A stretch of DNA of 64,000 bases, taken from NCBI GenBank assembly GCA_031979385.1, contig DALZEF010000002.1, forward strand, positions 145,186 to 209,185. The letters are read 5' to 3'. A model generated the notes under the pieces. The model was not told where the DNA came from. It did no database searches and saw nothing but the letters and a program-made list of their open reading frames with translations. The translations under genes were made by a program, and so were the position numbers. The DNA is from Timonella sp031979385. Its GTDB lineage: Bacteria; Actinomycetota; Actinomycetes; Actinomycetales; Cellulomonadaceae. This document shows, in pieces, positions 43,561-52,140 of this stretch; position 1 is the first letter of the stretch; each line of letters begins with the position of its first letter.

Positions 43561-45315
43561 CTAGTTGGTGGATGCAGGGCCGTCTTGTACGGACAGCCAG
43601 AGGAATTCGCGCGATCCAAGCATGACCTCGAAATCACCCTCACCGGTGATCGTGCCCAGGTCGGCACCACCAAAGAGATCGATCAGGTGCTGACCGGCGT
43701 ACTGCTGCAACGACAGGGTGCCTCGGCGAACTGTCGCCGCGAAGTTGGCAACGCACAGGATCGTCTCTTCGTTGCTACGGCGTAGGTAGGCGAAGATCGA
43801 CTCGTTGTCGCACTCAACATTGGCGAAGTCGCCAGTGCCAAATGCCGGGTGCTGGCGGCGTACCGCGAGCATGCCACGGGTCCAGTGCAGCAAGGATGTG
43901 GGCTGTTCGAGTTGTGCTTCCACATTGACGCTGCGGTAGTTGTACACGAGCGACTGGACCACAGGAAGATACAGTTTGCCGGGGTCTGCCGTGGAGAACC
44001 CAGCGTTGCGGTCCGGGGTCCACTGCATCGGCGTGCGAACCGAGTCACGGTCGTTGAGCCATATGTTGTCTCCCATGCCGATCTCGTCGCCGTAATACAG
44101 ACACGGGCTCCCCGGAAGCGACAGCAGCAGTGCGTTGGCGAGTTCGATCTCCTTACGGGAGTTGTCCAAAAGCGTTGCGAGCCTGCGGCGGATACCGACG
44201 TTGGCGCGCATTCGGGGATCTGGTGCGAACCACCGATACATGGATGCACGTTCCTCGGTGGACACCATTTCAAGCGTCAACTCGTCATGGTTACGCAGGA
44301 AGGTGCCCCACTGCTGTCCCCCCACCAAGGCGGGCGTGTCATCGAGGATGTCAGCGATCTGCTTGGACCGGCCATCTTTGATCGCGTAGTAGATCCGCGG
44401 CATGACGGGGAAGTGGAAGCACATATGACATTCGGGTGCCTCCTCGGTGCCGTAGTAGTGGATGACGTCTTCAGGCCACTGGTTTGCTTCGGCCAGCATG
44501 ATGCGGCCCGGGAACTCGGTGTCCAGCAGGTTACGCAGGCGTGCGAGGAACGCGTGGGTCTCGGGTAGGTTCTCGCAGTTGGTGCCGTCGGCCTCGAAGA
44601 GATACGGAACGGCATCCAGGCGGAAACCGTCGACACCCTGCTCACACCAGAACCGAGCCACGCCGAGCATCGCCTCCTGAACCGCAGGGTTCTCAAAGTT
44701 GAGGTCTGGCTGGTGGTGGAAGAACCGGTGCCAGAAGTACTGGCGACGCACGGGATCGAACGTCCAGTTCGAGGTCTCGGTGTCCGTGAAGATGATGCGC
44801 GCGTCCTGGTACTTGGTGTCGTCATCTGACCAGACGTAGAAGTCACCGTACGGGCCTTCGGGGTCGGTGCGGGAGGCCTGGAACCACGGGTGCTGGTCCG
44901 AGGTGTGGTTCATGACCAGATCGATAACGATTCGGATGCCGCGCCTGTGCGCCTCGGTGATGAGTTCCTGGAAGTCCTCCATCGATCCGAGTTGCGGGGC
45001 GATGGAGGTGTAATCGGCAACATCGTATCCGCCGTCCCGTAGCGGAGACGGGTAGAACGGTGGCAGCCACAGGCAGTCCACGCCGAGCCAGCGCAGGTAG
45101 TCGAGCCGGCCGATCAGTCCACGTAGGTCGCCGGTTCCAGAACCGGTTGAGTCCGCGAAAGCGCGAACGATGACCTCGTAGAACACGGCGGTCTTGTACC
45201 ATTCCGGGTCGTTGGACAGCCCTGTGAGTTCGGCGTCTATTCCTGGAAAAGCTGAATTCGCTCCCGAAGCTGGGTTGGTGGTTGCGGTGCGGAATTCTGG
45301 GAGCGAATGGGTCAT
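43561..45315 (-). CDS. treS: Trehalose synthase / maltose alpha-D-glucosyltransferase TreS
   Basis: Enzyme of 584 residues (GH13_16) that interconverts trehalose and maltose. The nucleophile Asp is in GFRLDAVPYLFE, the acid Glu in MLAEANQWPE and the third acid in FLRNHDELTLE. The start at 45315 overlaps the glgE stop by 4 bases (ATGA), so translation is coupled. The maltokinase Pep2 that is often fused to TreS or encoded next to it is absent: the protein ends at the usual TreS C-terminus and glgB follows. Confidence 0.95.
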   Translation of the reverse strand: MTHSLPEFRTATTNPASGANSAFPGIDAELTGLSNDPEWYKTAVFYEVIVRAFADSTGSGTGDLRGLIGRLDYLRWLGVDCLWLPPFYPSPLRDGGYDVADYTSIAPQLGSMEDFQELITEAHRRGIRIVIDLVMNHTSDQHPWFQASRTDPEGPYGDFYVWSDDDTKYQDARIIFTDTETSNWTFDPVRRQYFWHRFFHHQPDLNFENPAVQEAMLGVARFWCEQGVDGFRLDAVPYLFEADGTNCENLPETHAFLARLRNLLDTEFPGRIMLAEANQWPEDVIHYYGTEEAPECHMCFHFPVMPRIYYAIKDGRSKQIADILDDTPALVGGQQWGTFLRNHDELTLEMVSTEERASMYRWFAPDPRMRANVGIRRRLATLLDNSRKEIELANALLLSLPGSPCLYYGDEIGMGDNIWLNDRDSVRTPMQWTPDRNAGFSTADPGKLYLPVVQSLVYNYRSVNVEAQLEQPTSLLHWTRGMLAVRRQHPAFGTGDFANVECDNESIFAYLRRSNEETILCVANFAATVRRGTLSLQQYAGQHLIDLFGGADLGTITGEGDFEVMLGSREFLWLSVQDGPASTN

Positions 45316-47531
45316 AGGGGCCTCACTTGGATGATGTGTGCGCAGTTGAAGATGGGGTCGAGTCGCACGAACGCCTGGCGTGCCCACTCGTAGGTCTCGC
45401 CGGTGAGCAGGTCGTGTGCTTCGAAGACGGGTTGTTCCGCATGCGGAACGTCTTCGCTCAGGCCGAGAGCCTTGAGGTCGAACCACACCGTGGTTTCGCG
45501 CGTGTTGTGGGGGTCAAGGTTTACCACGGTGATGATCGTGTCCTCGACTCCACTGTTGAACTGCGCGGGTAGGCGCGAGGAGAAGGCGAGGATAGAGTCG
45601 TCACCTGTGTGGTGCACGGTCAGGTTGCGTAGTTGTTGAAGTGCAGGGTGTTCCTTGCGGATCTTGTTGAGCAGGGTCAGCAGTTGTGGCAGCCCGGTTT
45701 CGGGTGCCTTGGACCAGTCGCGTGACTGGTACTGGTATTTCTCGTTGTCGATCAGTTCCTCGGCTCCGGGGCGTGGCACGCGTTCGGCGAGTTCGTATCC
45801 CGAGTAGATGCCCCACAGCGGTGATGCGGTGGCCGCGATGACCGCGCGAATGGCGAATGCCGGGATGCCTCCGTGTTGCAGGTAGGGCGGCAGGATGTCG
45901 TGCGTGGTAGGCCAGAAGTTCGGTCGCATGTACGAACCAGCCGGGCCGGAGACCTCGCGCAGGTAGGTTTCGAGTTCGTTCTTGGTGTTGCGCCACGTGT
46001 AGTACGTGTAGGACTGATGGAACCCGATCTTAGCAAGAGTGTGCATCATCGCGGGCTTGGTGAACGCCTCGGACAGGAAGATGATTTCCGGGTTGGACGC
46101 ACGGATCTCTCGCAGCAGGCGTTCCCAGAAGTCCAGGTTCTTGGTGTGCGGGTTATCGATACGGAATGCCTTGACCCCGTGCGAGATCCACACCTTGAAC
46201 ACGCGCAGGATCTCCTGATAGATGCCCTCGGGGTCGTTGTCGAAGTTGAGTGGATAGATGTCCTGATACTTCTTCGGTGGGTTCTCGGCGTAGGCGATCG
46301 TGCCGTCTGCACGCGTGGTGAACCATTCCGGGTGGGTTGCGACCCATGGGTGGTCAGGGGAGCACTGTAGGGCGATGTCGAGGGCCACCTCCATGCCGAC
46401 CTCGCCAGCCGCCGTGACAAACGCGTCGAAGTCCTCGAAGGTGCCCAGATCGGGATGGATTGAGTCGTGGCCGCCATCGGGGGACCCGATCCCGTAGGGG
46501 GAGCCGGGATCGCCGGGCAGAGCATCGAGCGTGTTGTTGCGACCCTTGCGGTTGGTCGTGCCGATGGGGTGAATCGGGGTGAGGTAGATGGTGTCGAAGC
46601 CCATCTCCGCGATCTGTGGCAGACGCTCAGTCGCCGTGCGTAGGGTGCCGGACGTCCACTTTCCTGTGGTGGAGTCGAACACCGCCCCCTCGGAACGCGG
46701 GAAGAACTCGTACCACGAACTGAACAGCGCCTGCTTGCGGGATACGAACAGCGGGTAGGTGGCCGACGGCGTGACGAAATCACGCACAGGGTATTCGTAG
46801 CGCAGAATCCGTGAGATCTCTGGGGCCTTCGCTGCCGCGAGTCGTTCGTGCGGGTCGATGGCGGAGTCGCGCAGTACAGCGACGATGTCTTTGAGTTGCT
46901 TGCGCACGGCTGCCGGGATTGTGACTCCGGGTACCTTCTGGGTGGCTGCGCGTTCGAAGAACCGTGCGCCCTCCTCTAGCATGAGATCCACGTCGATTCC
47001 CGCGGGAATCTTGATCGAGGCATCGTGTTCCCACGTGGCGTATGGGTCGGACCATCCCTCGACGCGCAGCCCCCAGGCACCCTCGCTTGTGGGTGCGAGG
47101 AAACCCTGGAATCGGTCGAGTCCAGGCGCAACGTCAACCATCCGGGTGGTTAGTTCCTTGCCGTTGGGTGCGATGAGCACAGCGGTCGCGCCAACGGCAT
47201 CGTGGCCTTCACGGAAAACGGTTGCCTCGATGGGGATCACCTCGTCGACGACCGCCTTGGCCTCCCAACGACCCTCGCTGATGACGGGGGAGACGTCGAG
47301 AACGGGGATCCGTCCGATAAGTGCATGTTGCATTGCTACGGGCACGCGTGTCTCTTTCTTGGGGGTATCCGGGGCCGCTGCTTGGCCCGCCTTGATGCGG
47401 GAGGGTCTACCAGCGGGTTTTGTGCTGCGCGCGGCGTTGCGCGCACGAGTCGGGGGCTTCTTCAGATCGGGAGCCTCCTCGGGCGTCGAGGTGGCCGTGT
47501 TCTGTGCGCTCTTGCGGCTCGATGTAGTCAC
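45312..47531 (-). CDS. glgE: Maltosyltransferase GlgE
   Basis: Alpha-1,4-glucan:maltose-1-phosphate maltosyltransferase of 739 residues (GH13_3), which extends glucan by maltose units. The first 60 residues are Lys/Arg/Ala/Pro-rich and variable. An N-terminal beta domain and a helical insertion (about 185-245) precede the barrel. The nucleophile Asp lies in AFRIDNPHTKN and the Glu in FLSEAFTKP; PIGTTNRKGRNN is diagnostic. GTG start with AGGTAG upstream. It heads the glgE-treS-glgB operon. Confidence 0.96.
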   Translation of the reverse strand: MTTSSRKSAQNTATSTPEEAPDLKKPPTRARNAARSTKPAGRPSRIKAGQAAAPDTPKKETRVPVAMQHALIGRIPVLDVSPVISEGRWEAKAVVDEVIPIEATVFREGHDAVGATAVLIAPNGKELTTRMVDVAPGLDRFQGFLAPTSEGAWGLRVEGWSDPYATWEHDASIKIPAGIDVDLMLEEGARFFERAATQKVPGVTIPAAVRKQLKDIVAVLRDSAIDPHERLAAAKAPEISRILRYEYPVRDFVTPSATYPLFVSRKQALFSSWYEFFPRSEGAVFDSTTGKWTSGTLRTATERLPQIAEMGFDTIYLTPIHPIGTTNRKGRNNTLDALPGDPGSPYGIGSPDGGHDSIHPDLGTFEDFDAFVTAAGEVGMEVALDIALQCSPDHPWVATHPEWFTTRADGTIAYAENPPKKYQDIYPLNFDNDPEGIYQEILRVFKVWISHGVKAFRIDNPHTKNLDFWERLLREIRASNPEIIFLSEAFTKPAMMHTLAKIGFHQSYTYYTWRNTKNELETYLREVSGPAGSYMRPNFWPTTHDILPPYLQHGGIPAFAIRAVIAATASPLWGIYSGYELAERVPRPGAEELIDNEKYQYQSRDWSKAPETGLPQLLTLLNKIRKEHPALQQLRNLTVHHTGDDSILAFSSRLPAQFNSGVEDTIITVVNLDPHNTRETTVWFDLKALGLSEDVPHAEQPVFEAHDLLTGETYEWARQAFVRLDPIFNCAHIIQVRPL

Positions 47532-47614
47532 AGTAGAACGCTACCTAATTTGGGACAAAATTGTGAGCCGCACCACCGGTGTTCGGGTGGTTCGTTACGG
47601 GATTGTCATCCCTC

Positions 47615-47657
47615 ATTGGCGACGATACGGCTGGGTCCCAGCCGTATCGTCGCCAAT
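47615..47657. terminator. 43-bp palindrome, terminator of glgX
   Basis: Two 21-nt arms (starting ATTGGCGACGATACGG) pair perfectly around a single central T, 10 bp beyond the 3' end of the minus-strand glgX and 84 bp upstream of glgE. It separates the glgX transcript from glgE. Confidence 0.75.
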
Positions 47658-47666
47658 CGCAAGAAT

Positions 47667-49973
47667 TCAGCCGAGTCCAGGCGCATCTGCGAGGTACACC
47701 TGAAGCGATAGGGCCTCGAGTTCTATGTCGGCGCCAGCATCGAGCGGCGTTGAGCCCGGCTGCTTTTGCGGGGTATCCCATTCCGAATCCCAGGCGAGAC
47801 GCCAGGTGCGGGTCGAGTTGTCCTTAACCGGCAACCGCATCGTGGTCGAGTTCAGTTGTCCGTTGAACACCAGTAGGACGTGCGGGTCTGAACTCTGCGA
47901 CCCCTCAGCGATCCGTCCACGCCGGAACATCGAGAACGTCCGGGTCGCGGGGTTGTTCCACTCCTCGATGGTGAGTCGCGTGCCGGACTCGTTGTACCAG
48001 GCCAGATCAGGCTGGTGGTCTTCGTCATGGGGAAGCGGCTTACCGGTGAAGAACTCATCCACACGCAACGCCGGCAGTAGGCGGCGCAGTTCAAGCAGGA
48101 ACGTCGTGGTCTCCAACAGTTCCTGACGCCACCTGTTGAACTCCCAATTGAACCAGGAGATCTGACTGTCCTGGCAGTATGCGTTGTTGTTGCCGAGTTG
48201 CGTGCGCCCCACCTCGTCCCCAGCCGTGATCATGGGTACGCCCGATGACAGGATCAGCGTGGCAAGGAGATTGCGCATCGAACGCCTACGCATTGGCGCA
48301 ATCACATGCCACATGTCCTCCTGTGCGAGTGGACCTTCCACCCCGTGATTCCAGGAGCGGTTGTCGTTGGTGCCATCGCGTGACTCTTCGCCATTGGCCT
48401 GGTTGTGTTTGTGATCGTAGGAAACGAGATCGGCAATGGTAAAACCATCGTGCGCGGTCACGAAGTTGATCGAGGCGAGTGGACCACGCATCAAAGGCGG
48501 TTCGGAATGACCGAACATGTCCGCCGAACCGGACAGGCGGGTGGCCAGTTCACGGATTCCCGAGCCAGAGTTGCCGTGGCTCGCAGCCTTGGCGTCCGAC
48601 AGCCAGAAATCACGCACCGAGTTGCGGAAACGGTCGTTCCATTCATGCGTGCCCACCGGGAAGTTACCCGTCTGCCAGCCACCGGGACCGACATCCCACG
48701 GTTCGGCAATGATCTTGGCGTGGCTGATCACCGGATCGGTCTGCAACGCGACGAGGAACGGGTGGTCGGGGTTGAATCCGTCATGATCTCGGCCTAGCGT
48801 CACGGCGAGGTCCATGCGGAATCCATCCACGCCAATCTCCTGGAGCCAGTACCGCATCGAGTCAAGAGTTAGTTGAACCACCTTCGGGCGGCGGAAGTCG
48901 AGGGAGTTACCGCATCCCGTCACGTCCGCGTACTGCGCCGGGGTCGCTCCATCGTGCAGGTAGTAACTGGCGTTGTCGAGTCCCTTGAAACTGAGGTGCT
49001 GGCCACCCACACCACCCTCGGCCGTGTGGTTGTACACCACGTCGAGAATGACTTCGATGCCCGCCTCGTGCAGTGCATCCACTGCGCCACGCACCTCGTC
49101 AATGACTGCCTGCGGCCCGGCCGCGCGTGCGGCAGCGCTTGCGTATGCCTCGTGCGGCGCGAAGAAACCGAGGGTGTTGTAACCCCAGTAGTTGGTCAGC
49201 CCCTTGTCGATCAGGTGCGGCTCGCTCGTGAACGAGTGAATCGGTAGGAGTTCAAGCGACGTGATTCCGAGTCCTTTGAGGTGAGCGATCAGCGCCGGGT
49301 GGCCCAGCGCCGCATAGGTGCCTCGGATGTCCTCCGGAATGTCAGGGTGCTCATAGGTCAGACCCTTCACATGAGCCTCGTAGATGACTGTCTGCTCCCA
49401 GGCGATACACGGCTTTCGCTCGTTACGTTCATGCAACGTGCACGGGTCTGTTGGAGCGACGGTCACCGACAGAGGGACGTGGCCGAGCGAGTCCGTGCTG
49501 TCCGCTGGGCCGTACGGATCTGAACCGGCGTCGCTGTCCGGATCGGTGACAACGTGGCCGTAGGATGGCTGGCCGTAATCCAGTGCCCCGGTGATGGCGC
49601 GAGCGTAGGGATCAACAAGAAGTTTCGCAGGATTGTGACGGTGACCAGCCTGCGGATTCCACTCGCCGTGCACGCGAAAACCGTAGAGCTGTCCCGCTGT
49701 GATGTCCGGCACAAAATCATGCCATACGCCAAAAGTGGTGCGTTTCAGCGGGATGCGCCTCTCGACGAATCGGCTGCCTGGTACGCCGGTCTCTGGCGCG
49801 GCGACGGTCGGGTCAGGCGGGATGCTGGCCGAACCATCGCTCACGTCGATCAGGCACAGTTCCACGCACGTGGCGTGCGCGGCAAAAACGGCGACGGTCG
49901 CGCCGCCTGGTACCAGATGTACGCCAAGAGGGGGAACACAGCTTGCGGTGCGAGGGCTATGGACGTAACTCAT
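47667..49973 (-). CDS. glgX: Glycogen debranching enzyme GlgX
   Basis: Isoamylase-type debranching enzyme (GH13_11) of about 768 residues that cuts alpha-1,6 branches of phosphorylase-trimmed glycogen. A CBM48-like N-terminal domain contains FGVWHDFVPDITAGQLYGFRV. The catalytic barrel has the nucleophile Asp in DGFRMDLAVTLGR, the acid Glu in KIIAEPWDVG and TAHDGFT. Starts at 49973 and 50000 are both possible with weak ribosome sites; 49973 fits the usual N-terminus, and longer starts would run into the divergent etfB gene. Confidence 0.93.
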   Translation of the reverse strand: MSYVHSPRTASCVPPLGVHLVPGGATVAVFAAHATCVELCLIDVSDGSASIPPDPTVAAPETGVPGSRFVERRIPLKRTTFGVWHDFVPDITAGQLYGFRVHGEWNPQAGHRHNPAKLLVDPYARAITGALDYGQPSYGHVVTDPDSDAGSDPYGPADSTDSLGHVPLSVTVAPTDPCTLHERNERKPCIAWEQTVIYEAHVKGLTYEHPDIPEDIRGTYAALGHPALIAHLKGLGITSLELLPIHSFTSEPHLIDKGLTNYWGYNTLGFFAPHEAYASAAARAAGPQAVIDEVRGAVDALHEAGIEVILDVVYNHTAEGGVGGQHLSFKGLDNASYYLHDGATPAQYADVTGCGNSLDFRRPKVVQLTLDSMRYWLQEIGVDGFRMDLAVTLGRDHDGFNPDHPFLVALQTDPVISHAKIIAEPWDVGPGGWQTGNFPVGTHEWNDRFRNSVRDFWLSDAKAASHGNSGSGIRELATRLSGSADMFGHSEPPLMRGPLASINFVTAHDGFTIADLVSYDHKHNQANGEESRDGTNDNRSWNHGVEGPLAQEDMWHVIAPMRRRSMRNLLATLILSSGVPMITAGDEVGRTQLGNNNAYCQDSQISWFNWEFNRWRQELLETTTFLLELRRLLPALRVDEFFTGKPLPHDEDHQPDLAWYNESGTRLTIEEWNNPATRTFSMFRRGRIAEGSQSSDPHVLLVFNGQLNSTTMRLPVKDNSTRTWRLAWDSEWDTPQKQPGSTPLDAGADIELEALSLQVYLADAPGLG

Positions 49974-50090
49974 GTGCTCTATTCTGACAGGCAAACTCAT
50001 CTCATTCTTACAATCGGCAACGGTTACACAGAGTAAAGCCGGGGTAGGCTTGGAGCGAAAAGTTTCGGTCAACGAAAGAGACGCTTGAAG

Positions 50091-50897
50091 ATGAGAATCG
50101 TGGTCCCCGTCAAGCACGTTCCGGATATTCACTCCGAGCGTAAGTTCACCGAGCAGGGACGTGTCTCCCGCGGTGCTCAGGACGGTACCCTGAACGAACT
50201 CGATGAGAACGCCATCGAGAGCGCGCTACGTCTGGTGGAGAGTTTCGGCCCAGATGTACGCGAAGCACACGAAGTCATCGTGTTGACAATTGGCCCAGAA
50301 GAATCGGACGGCGCGATCCGCAAGGCCTACCAACTTGGCGCAGACCGCGGAATCCGGGTCACCGACCCGGCGCTCGCAGGATCGGACGTTTTCGGTACCG
50401 CGCACGCTGTCGCCGGTGCGATCCGCAAGATCCACGCCGGGGGACCGGTTGACCTTGTGATCACCGGCATGGCCGCACTCGATGGCCTCGGCTCGGTTAT
50501 CCCAAGCCTGCTGGCCGCCGAACTTGACCTGCCTCAGTTGACTCTTGCCACGAAGTTCGAGGTCGAGGATGGCGTGGCAACAGTCACCCGTGAACTCGAC
50601 GGTGTCACCGAGGTGCTGACCGCGGCTCTGCCTGCCGTTGTTTCAGTAACGGATCACGTGAACACCCCGCGCTACCCAAACTTCAAGCTCATCATGGCTG
50701 CCCGCACCAAGGACATCACGGTGTGGGATCTTGCAGAGATCGGCGTGGACGCATCTCGCGTTGGTGATCCCGGAGCACGCGCGATTGTGACCAAGAGCCA
50801 GCCGCGCCCGCCACGCACACTGACCGAATTGCACATTGACAAGGGTGAGGGTGGCCGCGCGTTGGCCGAGTACCTCATCAACAACGACCTGGTGTGA
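50091..50897 (+). CDS. etfB: Electron transfer flavoprotein beta subunit
   Basis: EtfB (FixA) of 268 residues, one half of the FAD-containing ETF heterodimer that takes electrons from acyl-CoA dehydrogenases. The N-terminus MRIVVPVKHVPDI and the block AVVSVTDHVNTPRYPNFKLIMAARTKDI are typical. A TTG at 50085 is in frame, but the ATG at 50091 gives the normal N-terminus. etfA follows 14 bp after its stop. The gene diverges from glgX. Confidence 0.94.
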   Translation: MRIVVPVKHVPDIHSERKFTEQGRVSRGAQDGTLNELDENAIESALRLVESFGPDVREAHEVIVLTIGPEESDGAIRKAYQLGADRGIRVTDPALAGSDVFGTAHAVAGAIRKIHAGGPVDLVITGMAALDGLGSVIPSLLAAELDLPQLTLATKFEVEDGVATVTRELDGVTEVLTAALPAVVSVTDHVNTPRYPNFKLIMAARTKDITVWDLAEIGVDASRVGDPGARAIVTKSQPRPPRTLTELHIDKGEGGRALAEYLINNDLV

Positions 50898-50911
50898 GGA
50901 TCGCAGCCCAC

Positions 50912-51907
50912 ATGACTACCCGTAACGTTCTTGTTTACCTGGACACCCCCGCAACGATCCTCAGCTCAGCGGGACTCGAGCTTTTGACCCTTGCACGCTC
51001 AATCGGTGTTCCCGTTGCCGTGGCCCTTGCGCAGCCAAGCGAAGCGACTCTCGATCAGTTGCAGCAGTACGGTGTTGAACGCGTTCTTGTTGGCTCCGTT
51101 GAGGGGGACGCATCTGTACACCTGTCGCCCGTTGCCGCGGAACTCGTCGCGCAGGCCGTCGAACTTACCGATGCTCGTGCGGTTCTCGCATCCCCCCGCT
51201 TTGAGAACAAGGAGATGGTCGCCCGCCTTGCATACAACATTGATGCAGGTCTGGTCATCGACACCGTGACTGTCGGTCTCGAAGGCGATGACTTCATCGG
51301 TTACAAGCGGGTGTTCGCTGGCGCTTGGGATGTGGACTGCAAGATCACAACCCCCGTTGCAGTGGCGACGGTTCGTGCCAACGCGGTCGCACCCACTCCA
51401 GCGCAGGTTCCTGCCAGCCACGTTACCGTTGAGAACTTCTCGGTCGCTCCAAGCGAACTCGCGGCGTCCGCGGTCTTGGTCTCGCGTACCGAACATCCAC
51501 CGATTGCCGGTGGCGTCGGTCGTCCACGCCTCGCCGAAGCATCCCACGTGGTTGCCGGTGGTCGCGGAACCAACGGCGACTTCGGTCCGATTGAGGAACT
51601 CGCAGACGCACTGGGAGGTGCGGTTGGCGCGACCCGCGACGCGGTTGACGAGGGCTGGATCGAACACGACGCCCAGATCGGCCAGACCGGTGTGACCGTC
51701 GCCCCACGCGTGTATATCGGTGCTGGAATCTCCGGTGCGCCACACCACCGCGGTGGCATGCAGGCATCCGGCGTCATCATTGCCGTGAACAGCGATCAGG
51801 ATGCACCGATCTTCGAGATCTCGGACTTCGGGGTGGTTGGCGAACTTGATGAGGTTCTTCCACAGGCTGCCGCCATCCTGCGTGAGCACAAGGCCAGCAA
51901 GGCTTAA
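50912..51907 (+). CDS. etfA: Electron transfer flavoprotein alpha subunit
   Basis: EtfA (FixB) of 331 residues. The C-terminal FAD domain shows VVAGGRGTNGDFG, GQTGVTVAPRVYIGAGISGA, and APIFEISDFGVVGEL, all standard for EtfA. GAGGATCG precedes the ATG; a GTG at 50894, overlapping the etfB stop, is an alternative that would add six residues. It partners EtfB. A perfect 48-bp palindrome follows as terminator. Confidence 0.94.
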   Translation: MTTRNVLVYLDTPATILSSAGLELLTLARSIGVPVAVALAQPSEATLDQLQQYGVERVLVGSVEGDASVHLSPVAAELVAQAVELTDARAVLASPRFENKEMVARLAYNIDAGLVIDTVTVGLEGDDFIGYKRVFAGAWDVDCKITTPVAVATVRANAVAPTPAQVPASHVTVENFSVAPSELAASAVLVSRTEHPPIAGGVGRPRLAEASHVVAGGRGTNGDFGPIEELADALGGAVGATRDAVDEGWIEHDAQIGQTGVTVAPRVYIGAGISGAPHHRGGMQASGVIIAVNSDQDAPIFEISDFGVVGELDEVLPQAAAILREHKASKA

Positions 51908-51922
51908 GTTCAACCCTTTTTG

Positions 51923-51970
51923 ACATATGGCTCGGGCGGCACCCCATGGGGTGCCGCCCGAGCCATATGT
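51923..51970. terminator. 48-bp perfect palindrome, terminator of etfBA
   Basis: Arms of 24 nt (ACATATGGCTCGGGCGGC at the outer end) are exact complements with no loop bases, 16 bp after the etfA stop. A CTTTTT run precedes it, so it would also end transcription coming from the right. Confidence 0.8.
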
Positions 51971-51993
51971 ATTCCTGTGCCTGCCCTCACTCC

Positions 51994-52102
51994 TGCTAGC
52001 ACCGGTCTGTGGGTTTTGTCGTCGGTCTGTGCGCCATGAGGCCACAGGACGACGACAAAACCCACAGACCGGCTTGAGGGGGGAGTCCGCGCTGTCTGCC
52101 TG
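51994..52102. repeat. Dispersed ~100-bp palindromic repeat, copy D2
   Basis: It begins CTGCTAGCACCGGTCTGTGG and ends GAGGGGGGAGTCCGCGCTGTC, matching 31246-31350. Here the stem is perfect over 23 bp (52002-52024 with 52050-52072) around a 25-nt loop. It lies between the etfA terminator and the convergent end of the acyl-CoA dehydrogenase-like gene. Confidence 0.8.
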
Positions 52103-52140
52103 ACTAGGACCTACGCGGCTGGGCCCTACTAGACTCTGTA

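Noticed and set aside
45316..45486. Upstream extension of treS
   Set aside because: It lies inside the glgE 3' end in another frame; the ATGA overlap at 45312-45315 gives the normal TreS start.
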